A stretch of DNA of 26,286 bases from JAGNHS01 sp964609695. GTDB lineage: Bacteria; Bdellovibrionota; UBA2428. The position numbers and the translations under genes were made by a program. Positions within the stretch are counted from its first letter, which is position 1; each line of letters opens with the position of its first letter. Location: contig CAZSSP010000023.1 in assembly GCA_964609695.1 (NCBI GenBank), positions 1 through 26,286 of the forward strand, in the 5' to 3' direction. The notes below the pieces were generated by a model that worked only from the letters and a program-made list of their open reading frames with translations, did not search any database and was not told the origin of the DNA. This document shows positions 7,894-14,060 of the stretch, piece by piece.

Positions 7894-8571
7894 TTACCTC
7901 GCGAAGAAAAAGACATAAAGGGGTTGAGACATAAAACCTGCCGCCACAACGATGGCGTAAATGCAGGCCAGTGTTTTAATAAGAGGGCTCCATCTGGGAT
8001 GTGAAAATCCTAGCGACTGAAATGCCGACGAAAAACCGTGGCTCAAGTGAAATCCCAATGGAATTAGTGCAAAGACATACCAAACTACATAAACAGGATT
8101 ATGAAAAACTTCTAAAATAAGTTTATGAAGATCGCGCACGGTGTGATCGCCGTAGGTGACTTCGTAGTAAGCTCCATATTTAAAACCTAGTAAGTGGAGT
8201 ACAAGAAAAACTGCAATGATAGAACCCGTGGCCGCCATGCTGCGTGAAGCGAGGCTTGCAGCTTTTTCATTGTTGGTCGGCATAGCATAAGCTACATCAC
8301 GCGCTCTTTGGTTTTCCCAGGTGAGAGATACGGCACACAGAACGTGCAATATAACAACTCCGATGAGTCCCCATGAAATCAGCGGATAGAGAGGATTTCC
8401 GGTGATGCCATGTCCATACATGTTGTAGGCCTCAGCACTTTTAAAAATGAGCATGTTGCCACTCATGTGGACAAAAACAAATCCACACAGGGCTAAACCA
8501 GTAAGACCCATAACGAATTTTCTCGCTATCGAGCTTTTCCATAATTTTGTATCACAAGAACAACAATCCAC
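7894..8571 (-). CDS. sdhC: Succinate dehydrogenase cytochrome b558 subunit, B-type anchor
   Basis: This integral membrane anchor carries two b hemes and the quinone site. From the GTG start at 8571 it has 225 residues and five hydrophobic segments, the length and topology of single-subunit B-type anchors. Candidate heme ligands are His35 (FVHMSGN), His76 (LHVLCA), His126 (LHLLGF) and His175 (GFHLSHGF). The GTG is chosen because AAGGAG lies 9 bases upstream, directly after the stop of the acyl-CoA dehydrogenase gene; an upstream ATG at 8622 would overlap that gene by 35 bp and lacks a ribosome site. No sdhD is present, as expected for this type. Confidence 0.93.
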   Translation of the reverse strand: MDCCSCDTKLWKSSIARKFVMGLTGLALCGFVFVHMSGNMLIFKSAEAYNMYGHGITGNPLYPLISWGLIGVVILHVLCAVSLTWENQRARDVAYAMPTNNEKAASLASRSMAATGSIIAVFLVLHLLGFKYGAYYEVTYGDHTVRDLHKLILEVFHNPVYVVWYVFALIPLGFHLSHGFSSAFQSLGFSHPRWSPLIKTLACIYAIVVAAGFMSQPLYVFFFAR

Positions 8572-8587
8572 TTTTTCAATCTCCTTC

Positions 8588-9766
8588 TTAAGATGTGCAA
8601 TCTTTATAAAGACTATTAGCAATTACTAAGCGTTGTATTTCGCTGGTGCCTTCGTAAATTTCTGTAATTTTAGCATCTCTAAAATGACGTTCCATGGCGT
8701 ATTCTTTGATGTAGCCGTAGCCACCAAGAATTTGAACGCCTTTAACAGCAGACTCCATACATTTTTCTGCGGCAAAAAGTTTGGCTTCAGAGGCTTCGCG
8801 TGAATATCTTTGCCCGCTATCTTTTTTCTTAGCGGCCGCTCGAACTAATAATCGGGCTGCATCCGTGTGGGTGGCAATGTCTGCCAAGTAATTTTGAATC
8901 GAACCAAAATGCGCAATTTCTTGTCCAAAGGCTTTGCGCTCTAGAGAGTAAAGTGTGGCTTCTTCTAAAACGGCTCGAGCTATACCCACAGCTTGTGTGG
9001 CAATGCCAATTCGACCGCCATCGAGAGTGTCCATGGCAATTTTAAATCCGTCTTCTTCTTTTCCGATGAGTGCATTTTCAGAAACTTCTACATTTTCTAA
9101 AATAATTTGAGTGGTGCTTGAACCATTAATGCCCAATTTGTCTTCGACTTTTCCAACGCTGTAACCTTTGGCTTTAGCATCTACGACGAAAGCCCCAATA
9201 CCCTTGTGTTTTTTTGTAGGGTCGATGATGGCATAAACAACGGCAACATCAGCTTGTTTGCCGTTTGTGATAAAGTTTTTCACGCCATTAAGAATCCATT
9301 TATTGCCTTTTTTTACAGCAGTAGTTTTCATGCCTGCGGCATCGGATCCACTGCCGGGTTCACTGAGGCAATAACAACCCAGTTTTTTTCCAGTGGCTAA
9401 ATCTTTTAAGAATTCTTCTTTGATTTCTTTAGATCCATATTTTTCAATTGGGTGACAAACCAAGCTGTTATTAACCGACATGATCACCGACGTGGAAGCA
9501 CAGGCCACAGAGATTTCTTCTAATACAGTGGTGTAAGAAAGTGCGTCTAATCCCGCTCCACCCCATTCAGGAGCCACCATTATTCCCATGAAACCCATTT
9601 CAGCCATTTGGGAAATGATTTCAGAGGGAAAGCGATGTTGGCTGTCGATTTCGGCGGCTTTGGGAGTGATTTCTTTTTGAGCAAATTTTCGCGCCATTTC
9701 GGCTAATTCAATATGTTCGGGCGCTAAGAAGATATCAGACCAAAAGTTACTTCGAGTTGCTGGCAT
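8588..9766 (-). CDS. Acyl-CoA dehydrogenase (short-chain/butyryl-CoA type)
   Basis: This 392-residue FAD enzyme introduces the alpha-beta double bond in acyl-CoA during fatty-acid or branched amino-acid breakdown. It shows the N-terminal helical domain, the FAD-contact region CLSEPGSGSDAAGM, FITNGKQADVAVVYA in the central beta domain, and the C-terminal helices with QILGGYGY and the catalytic glutamate Glu372 in EIYEGTSEIQR. Glu at this position is typical of short- and medium-chain enzymes; exact chain specificity is not decidable. The ATG at 9766 follows a GGGG ribosome site. It is the first gene of a run with sdhCAB, so electrons from acyl-CoA (via ETF) and from succinate would both go to the quinone pool. 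Confidence 0.95.
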   Translation of the reverse strand: MPATRSNFWSDIFLAPEHIELAEMARKFAQKEITPKAAEIDSQHRFPSEIISQMAEMGFMGIMVAPEWGGAGLDALSYTTVLEEISVACASTSVIMSVNNSLVCHPIEKYGSKEIKEEFLKDLATGKKLGCYCLSEPGSGSDAAGMKTTAVKKGNKWILNGVKNFITNGKQADVAVVYAIIDPTKKHKGIGAFVVDAKAKGYSVGKVEDKLGINGSSTTQIILENVEVSENALIGKEEDGFKIAMDTLDGGRIGIATQAVGIARAVLEEATLYSLERKAFGQEIAHFGSIQNYLADIATHTDAARLLVRAAAKKKDSGQRYSREASEAKLFAAEKCMESAVKGVQILGGYGYIKEYAMERHFRDAKITEIYEGTSEIQRLVIANSLYKDCTS

Positions 9767-9782
9767 TGGCCCCTATCCTAGC

Positions 9783-9803
9783 AGCCCAAATCCCAAGTCC
9801 CAA
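9783..9803 (-). repeat. Three tandem G-rich heptamers in the leader of the acyl-CoA dehydrogenase gene
   Basis: On the minus strand the heptamers TTGGGAC, TTGGGAT and TTGGGCT follow one another. With the GGGG of the ribosome site downstream they give four G-runs in the predicted 5' leader (spacers of 4, 4 and 11 bases), which could fold as an RNA quadruplex. The function is unknown. Confidence 0.5.
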
Positions 9804-9823
9804 GATGCTCCAACAAGAAAATC

Positions 9824-9969
9824 TTCTTCATATCCAGCACTTCGCCCTAGAGAACTTGCCCTCAGCGGCGCGGGAGGCCCCTGTGACTCGAGACTGCCTT
9901 AGCAGTCTCTTCGTCCACCCCGCGATGCCTCGGGCAAAACCTCTAGGGCGAAGTGCTGGATATGAAGAA
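9824..9969. repeat. 146-bp imperfect palindromic element with 29-bp perfect terminal inverted repeats
   Basis: The segment 9824-9852 is perfectly complementary to 9941-9969. The interior continues the stem with interrupted complementary blocks (TTGCCC/GGGCAA, CGCGGG/CCCGCG) and ends in a perfect 8-bp hairpin, GAGACTGC at 9890-9897 and GCAGTCTC at 9902-9909, with a 4-base loop. It is far more GC-rich than its surroundings and lies between divergent genes, where an ordinary terminator is not expected. It looks like an inserted palindromic or MITE-like element, or a structured RNA. No clear target duplication is visible. Confidence 0.75.
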
Positions 9970-10023
9970 AATTTATTTTTTTAGGAGTATCCGGGGTTTA
10001 GCTGATTTTCTCATTTTTGTTAA

Positions 10024-10052
10024 TTGCGTGTTAAGAAAAAGCCTCTCATAAT
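10024..10052 (+). promoter_or_regulatory. Candidate sigma70-like promoter of the lipoprotein gene
   Basis: TTGCGT at 10024-10029 and CATAAT at 10047-10052 are separated by 17 bp. The -10 element matches five of six consensus bases and the -35 only three. The predicted transcript would start almost at the ATG at 10061, so either the leader is very short or the next ATG (10085) is used. Confidence 0.3.
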
Positions 10053-10060
10053 ACGTGTAG

Positions 10061-10864
10061 ATGGGGAAAATCAGGGTTCAGAGCATGCTCAGTTATCTAT
10101 TGCTAGCACTCTCATTGGGAGGATGTACTTTTTTGGATCAATTGAAATCGTCTTCCAATAGCAGTGGTCAAAAATCATTTTTTGGAAAAAATGGAATATT
10201 TGGTGGCGGTCATTCTGGAGATAAAATCGATGAAGCCCTGGCCGTGGGGCGTGATATAAAAAGGTCAAAAACTCCTTTTGGAGGAGCTGCTCCAAATAGC
10301 GCCTTGGTAGTTTTGCCTTCTGATAGATGTCATTCAGGTTATATTACTTTCGGCCCTTTGAATGGTGAATATCTAAAATGTGAAGCCCTTGGTCGTGGAA
10401 TTACTCGATGGTCTGAAAATAATCCAGCTACTTATAGAAATGGAGAAAAAGATCCTATTAGTGGAAAATCTCTTAGGGTTGCAGGATATGGGAATTTTTC
10501 TAGAGTGACACAAGAGGGAGATTGGAAATCTGGAACTACCTCTAAAGGAAGACGATGTTGGGTTTTTGATTCAAAGTTTACTGCCGGCAAAACTCCTGTA
10601 GGAACTTATAATATAAATGCCGTTACAAGTTCTAAAAGTAGTTGGGGTGGAATGAATGGAGTCTATATTACTCCCAAAAACTTTAGGACTCATAGAGGTG
10701 AATTGTTTGTTCATAGCTCCGATCAATTTGGCAACCCCAATAGTGTTATTGATGAGCCTGAATTCTCTACTGTGGGTTGTGTAAGAATTCGACCAGATTG
10801 CCAAAGACTGTTTAATGCCTGGTCTAAACAAAACTTGGGTAGAACCCTAGAGGTTAGGGAATAA
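10061..10864 (+). CDS. L,D-transpeptidase-like (YkuD-type) lipoprotein
   Basis: The 267-residue precursor has a lipoprotein signal with positive n-region (MGKIRVQ), a hydrophobic stretch and lipobox LSLGGC, giving lipidated Cys22; a Ser/Gly-rich linker follows to about residue 80. The C-terminal half carries the signature of L,D-transpeptidases: His218 in LFVHSSD, then STVGCVRI with nucleophile Cys240 and Arg242. Such enzymes cross-link or edit peptidoglycan in the periplasm or attach proteins to it. HG in the classic motif is HS here, so the assignment rests on the His...SxGCxR pattern. The start at 10061 is favoured by the charged n-region; ATG 10085 has a better AGGG site. The next gene starts 3 bp after its stop, so they are probably co-transcribed. 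Confidence 0.68.
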   Translation: MGKIRVQSMLSYLLLALSLGGCTFLDQLKSSSNSSGQKSFFGKNGIFGGGHSGDKIDEALAVGRDIKRSKTPFGGAAPNSALVVLPSDRCHSGYITFGPLNGEYLKCEALGRGITRWSENNPATYRNGEKDPISGKSLRVAGYGNFSRVTQEGDWKSGTTSKGRRCWVFDSKFTAGKTPVGTYNINAVTSSKSSWGGMNGVYITPKNFRTHRGELFVHSSDQFGNPNSVIDEPEFSTVGCVRIRPDCQRLFNAWSKQNLGRTLEVRE

Positions 10865-10867
10865 AAT

Positions 10868-11683
10868 ATGATGAAATTTAAATATAAGTTTGAACTTTAC
10901 TTAAGTTTGTTTTTCATAAGCGGTACAGTTTATTCTGGTGCTGATGTTGTTAAGGAAAATCTAAATCCCAACATTAAGAATGTAGAGAAAAAATCCGACT
11001 ATTCTCCTGAAAATCAAGAATTGATTAAATTACTTAAGCAAACGCGAATCGACGGGCCCGAAGGTCAAGCGGCAGCTCTTAAAATAGATTCTTTGTTTTC
11101 TAATGATGCAGGAAAGAGAAAATATTCTTTTTCAGACCCACAAGTACTCAATATAGTTTTTTATGATTTTGGTTGTTCAAATTCTAATATGACCGTTTTT
11201 AGTTTATTAGCTCCAGAGTTAGTGGAAGAGCTTGAATCAAATCCCGATAAGATTATGAAATCCGTGTTTTTAGTTCAAGCTGGTCGTTTGAGTGAGAGTG
11301 AAGCTATATTTAAGAAAATCATTCATTGTTTTTCAAAAAAACCACCCTCAACCTATAATCAATTGACGGGAGTTCTTAACGATGTTTGGGGCGAAGTCCC
11401 AATCTCGTCTTCTCAAGGTGAATTAGCAGATAAAAGATTGGCTTTGTTAAAAGAAATGAACAAAATTGTTCAAACACAAAATGAAAGTTTAGATAAAATT
11501 GAATTTCAAACAGTTGATGGAAAGAAGTTTTACTTAAATAAAAAGCAAGTTGAAAAGTTTAGAAACATACTGATTGATTTTGAAAAAGACCTCAATAATT
11601 TTATACCTATACAACCTCGAGAAGCCTCACTGCGCTCTAATTCGGCGGGAGCGAGTAATGCTAAGACCGGACATGTTAAATAA
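10868..11683 (+). CDS. Secreted protein of unknown function
   Basis: The 271-residue product begins with a basic n-region and hydrophobic core (MMKFKYKFELYLSLFFISGTVYSG) typical of a Sec signal peptide, with likely cleavage after YSG or YSGA. I recognise no family. The mature part is mostly predicted helical and charged, with a hydrophobic strand around LNIVFYDFGCSNSNMTVFSLLAPELVEEL and a single pair of cysteines (CSNS and IIHCF) that could form a disulfide. The last 20 residues (PREASLRSNSAGASNAK...) differ in composition and are encoded by a GC-rich hairpin at 11624-11661. It starts 3 bp after the L,D-transpeptidase-like gene and overlaps the next gene by 26 bp, suggesting one operon of envelope proteins. 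Confidence 0.75.
   Translation: MMKFKYKFELYLSLFFISGTVYSGADVVKENLNPNIKNVEKKSDYSPENQELIKLLKQTRIDGPEGQAAALKIDSLFSNDAGKRKYSFSDPQVLNIVFYDFGCSNSNMTVFSLLAPELVEELESNPDKIMKSVFLVQAGRLSESEAIFKKIIHCFSKKPPSTYNQLTGVLNDVWGEVPISSSQGELADKRLALLKEMNKIVQTQNESLDKIEFQTVDGKKFYLNKKQVEKFRNILIDFEKDLNNFIPIQPREASLRSNSAGASNAKTGHVK
11624..11661 (+). repeat. GC-rich imperfect hairpin across a gene overlap
   Basis: GCCTCACTGCGCTC at 11624-11637 pairs imperfectly with GAGCGAGTAATGC at 11649-11661 around an 11-base loop. The 3' arm includes part of the GGGAG ribosome site and the ATG of the downstream gene, so the structure could couple translation of the two genes. The GC-rich patch stands out from the AT-rich genes on both sides. 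Confidence 0.45.
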
Positions 11684-12392
11684 AAAAATATTATCAATAA
11701 ACTTACTTTTTCTATTTGTTTTTTTTCTTTCACATAAGACACTAGCACAAGATTCGTTAGACCCCGTTCGAGAAGCTTTTTATCAATGGGGCAAAACTTT
11801 ACGAGACACTCAAAATTTTGAAACTTCATTTAAAATCGAAGGCAAAACTTCTCTCATATTTCAATTATTTGATAGTTTAAATGTACTAAGCGGGCGCTTG
11901 TCTTATCGATTAAAGGATAATGCTGTTGAAATTAAAACAGACAGTCCCTTGGGCGGCTATCAATTAAATTTATACAACGATCAAGGTTATGAACTAATTA
12001 CTCTTGTAGGTGTGGCACCCAAGTTTAGTTTCTATCGAAGCATTAGTTCAACAAAACTTTCGATGATGCTCAATTGCTTCAAGGCGCTTAAGGATAGCGA
12101 AGTGGCTTTTTATGCGTGTTTTGATTCTAAGTTTAAAATATCTCTGAAGAGTGCGAGCCCTGAGCTACATAAAATATTTATGGAATCCAAAAAAGCTGAT
12201 GAAATTGGCATAGACTCAATGACTCTTGAAATTGTTCCTAAGAGTGCATTTCCTAAAAAAATTAGCCTTCAGGTGAAGGGGCAAAACCCCGAACAGCTCT
12301 ATTTTAATAATTTTCAAAAAGCACCTGCTCTAAAGAACAAGCGCTTTTCCATCCCCTGGCCACCTGATGCCGAAATCCGCGCCTATGAGTAA
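11658..12392 (+). CDS. Secreted protein of unknown function
   Basis: From the ATG at 11658 the product has 244 residues with a signal peptide (MLRPDMLNKK, hydrophobic core INLLFLFVFFLSHK, probable cleavage after TLAQ). The mature protein has many short alternating strands (TSFKIEGKTSLIFQLFD, GRLSYRLKDNAVEIKT, YQLNLYNDQGYELITL), giving a beta-rich pattern somewhat like LolA/LolB-type lipoprotein carriers; this resemblance is weak and is not offered as a function. Two cysteines (NCF and YACF) are close together. The start is chosen because GGGAG lies 6 bases before this ATG; another ATG at 11673 would give an equally good signal peptide. It overlaps the end of the preceding gene and closes the three-gene envelope cluster. 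Confidence 0.72.
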   Translation: MLRPDMLNKKILSINLLFLFVFFLSHKTLAQDSLDPVREAFYQWGKTLRDTQNFETSFKIEGKTSLIFQLFDSLNVLSGRLSYRLKDNAVEIKTDSPLGGYQLNLYNDQGYELITLVGVAPKFSFYRSISSTKLSMMLNCFKALKDSEVAFYACFDSKFKISLKSASPELHKIFMESKKADEIGIDSMTLEIVPKSAFPKKISLQVKGQNPEQLYFNNFQKAPALKNKRFSIPWPPDAEIRAYE

Positions 12393-12396
12393 TTTT

Positions 12397-12421
12397 ATTG
12401 TGCGCTAAGAAACGGGCCTGG
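12397..12421 (+). repeat. Left copy of a perfect 25-bp inverted repeat
   Basis: This 25-bp sequence begins ATTGTGCGCTAAG and ends GGGCCTGG. It is the exact reverse complement of 12922-12946, and similarity continues three bases further outward after one mismatch. It lies 4 bp after the stop of the upstream gene. The two copies enclose one small gene and its promoter region. Confidence 0.95.
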
Positions 12422-12460
12422 GATTTCGCAATTTAAGCAATAAATTCGTTAGCTTAATTT

Positions 12461-12868
12461 TTACGGGTGATAAAACTGATCGTCTTGTGAGAAATCTCGG
12501 TAATCTCTTACGCCCTGATTGTTTTGATAATTTCTAACATTTTCGCGTTGAATAGGGCGAACTACGTTATTGTAAATGATTTCATTTCCTACATAAACCT
12601 TAACGTATTGAACAAACCATTCCTGTACGGGTTGGTGATATACGCAACCTGTATAAGGATTTACGCAGGAGTAGTATCGAATGCCCCATACAAGAACGGG
12701 TACAACCTCATATCGTTCTACTACTTGAGTTGTTTGTTCTTCTTGTTGAATTTGAGGTCTAATTCGAACTCTACGTTGTTCGGGTTTTTTTGGTTTAGGG
12801 TCATCGCCTCCAGCGAAAGCAGAAGAAATAATCACTGATAGAGTTAAGAGACTGAGTATTTTTTTCAT
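12461..12868 (-). CDS. Small secreted protein of unknown function, enclosed by inverted repeats
   Basis: The 135-residue precursor has a clear signal peptide (MKKILSLLTLSVIISSAFA, cleaved before GGDD). A charged linker follows, rich in Lys, Pro, Arg and Gln (KPKKPEQRRVRIRPQIQQEEQ). The core is Tyr/Val-rich with two cysteines (YYSCVNPYTGCVYHQP) and a beta-like stretch (WFVQYVKVYVGNEIIYNN). The C-terminus is Asn/Asp/Tyr-rich. I recognise no family. It is the only gene on the minus strand between plus-strand neighbours, and it lies entirely between two copies of a 25-bp inverted repeat, so it may be a separately acquired or invertible cassette. Ribosome-site complementarity is poor. Confidence 0.75.
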   Translation of the reverse strand: MKKILSLLTLSVIISSAFAGGDDPKPKKPEQRRVRIRPQIQQEEQTTQVVERYEVVPVLVWGIRYYSCVNPYTGCVYHQPVQEWFVQYVKVYVGNEIIYNNVVRPIQRENVRNYQNNQGVRDYRDFSQDDQFYHP

Positions 12869-12882
12869 ATGGAGCGCTTTTA

Positions 12883-12911
12883 AATTATATTATGCAGTGT
12901 GTCAATAGTGA
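12883..12911 (-). promoter_or_regulatory. Candidate promoter of the small secreted gene
   Basis: Reading the minus strand upstream of the ATG at 12868, a perfect TTGACA is followed 10 bases later by a perfect TATAAT. The two are too close to work together. Each must pair with a weaker partner: TTCACT 17 bp before TATAAT, or TAAAAG 17 bp after TTGACA. The end points given are approximate. The promoter lies inside the inverted-repeat-bounded segment. Confidence 0.4.
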
Positions 12912-12921
12912 ATTGCTAGAG

Positions 12922-12946
12922 CCAGGCCCGTTTCTTAGCGCACAAT
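12922..12946 (-). repeat. Right copy of the perfect 25-bp inverted repeat
   Basis: This is the exact reverse complement of 12397-12421 and ends 18 bp before the start codon of the HD-GYP-like gene. No clear target-site duplication is seen outside the two copies. Confidence 0.95.
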
Positions 12947-12964
12947 TAAACTTTCGCAGCCAAA

Positions 12965-14014
12965 ATGCCGAATTTACATAAGACTATGGAATTTGGACCA
13001 AAATACACTCATCCTGCAACGCAAGCTGAGTTTGTAGTATTGCCTAAAATACCTCTGACTTCAGATGGATCCTGCGCGGTTGATATTTATGTACGTATGC
13101 CAGAGTCGCGCCGTTATGTGCGATGGTTGGATGCGGGCACTGAATTTAGCCGTGAACATCAATTAAAATTACAAGCTCATGCCGACTCTCGCTTGTATTG
13201 TCCTACGGAACAATGGAGACTTCGTTACAAGAAATTCCCAAAACCTAATTCCAGTGAGTCCAGTTTTCGTAAGGAAACTCAGGAGCTTATTACGGATCTC
13301 TATCTTCATCTTTTAAGAGAAGATGTGCTTCCAGAAAAGGCTACCGATCAATTGTCTAAAATTTCAGAAATCATAGTCAACGAAGTCTTCGAGGATCTTC
13401 AAAACTATGAAATTCAAATTCTTCAAACCCTACCCAATTTAAAAAACAACCAAAGTTTCGAAGCCATCCGTGCGCTTTGTTTTGTTTTTGCTATGGCCAA
13501 TGGTCATGCCACTCGCTCAGCATTTATGGACATTACCGCATCCACGATTTTGATGGATTTTGCTCTTAAAAATTCAAGCAATAGGGATATGGCTAAGCTC
13601 TTCGTCAATCAGGATAAATTGCCTGAGGGCTTTTTAGCTGTATATCAAAAGCATCCCGCTCAATCTCATTTTGTGGCTGTTGATAAATTTAAAAACGTAA
13701 CAGAAACTGCGCTTCAGATGATCCTTAATCATCATGAGCTTCATAATGGGCAAGGATTTCCAAGACGAGTGTATACAAAAAGCCTTCCAGAACTCGTTAA
13801 AATTGCAGCTTTAGCTGTCGATGTTTATGAGCATTGGCTAAAGTCAGAATCTTATGATCAACGTAAAAATCTAAGAATGGTTTTAGACTCTATTCGAGAA
13901 GACCATATTCCTGCATCTAAACGAAGACATGATCCCAACATCATTCAAGCCGTATATCATTATCTATGCTTAACTGAACCCGATCCAAAGATAGATCAAG
14001 AGCCTAGCCTCTAA
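12965..14014 (+). CDS. Degenerate HD-GYP domain protein
   Basis: The 349-residue cytoplasmic protein has an N-terminal domain (about 20-92; VDIYVRMPESRRYVRWLDAG, FSREHQLKLQAH) of the kind that precedes HD-GYP domains. Its C-terminal domain (about 165-335) keeps several HD-GYP landmarks: HP at 230-231, HHELHNGQGFP at 256-266 (GYP changed to GFP) and IAALAVDVYEHW. HD-GYP proteins hydrolyse cyclic di-GMP. The metal-binding HD pair expected before the HP motif is replaced by Met197-Asp198 (ILMDFALK), so catalysis is doubtful and a c-di-GMP-sensing or partner-binding role is more likely. No strong ribosome site precedes the ATG. A small stem-loop follows the stop. Confidence 0.75.
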   Translation: MPNLHKTMEFGPKYTHPATQAEFVVLPKIPLTSDGSCAVDIYVRMPESRRYVRWLDAGTEFSREHQLKLQAHADSRLYCPTEQWRLRYKKFPKPNSSESSFRKETQELITDLYLHLLREDVLPEKATDQLSKISEIIVNEVFEDLQNYEIQILQTLPNLKNNQSFEAIRALCFVFAMANGHATRSAFMDITASTILMDFALKNSSNRDMAKLFVNQDKLPEGFLAVYQKHPAQSHFVAVDKFKNVTETALQMILNHHELHNGQGFPRRVYTKSLPELVKIAALAVDVYEHWLKSESYDQRKNLRMVLDSIREDHIPASKRRHDPNIIQAVYHYLCLTEPDPKIDQEPSL

Positions 14015-14020
14015 GATCAT

Positions 14021-14035
14021 CCTAGTAAGACTAGG
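14021..14035 (+). terminator. Short stem-loop after the HD-GYP-like gene
   Basis: CCTAGT pairs perfectly with ACTAGG across a 3-base loop, 6 bp after the stop codon. There is no U-tract behind it, so strong intrinsic termination is not expected. It could be a weak terminator or a processing signal before the next gene. Confidence 0.3.
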
Positions 14036-14060
14036 GTCAAAATGCTAAAGCGCTAGACAA

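Noticed and set aside
9757..9984. 75-codon plus-strand frame across the long palindrome
   Set aside because: It consists mostly of the inverted repeat and reads differently on each arm. It has no ribosome site and overlaps the start of the acyl-CoA dehydrogenase gene.
12524..12838. 104-codon plus-strand frame inside the inverted-repeat cassette
   Set aside because: It is antisense to the small secreted gene, which has a clear signal peptide. The antisense product has no recognisable features.
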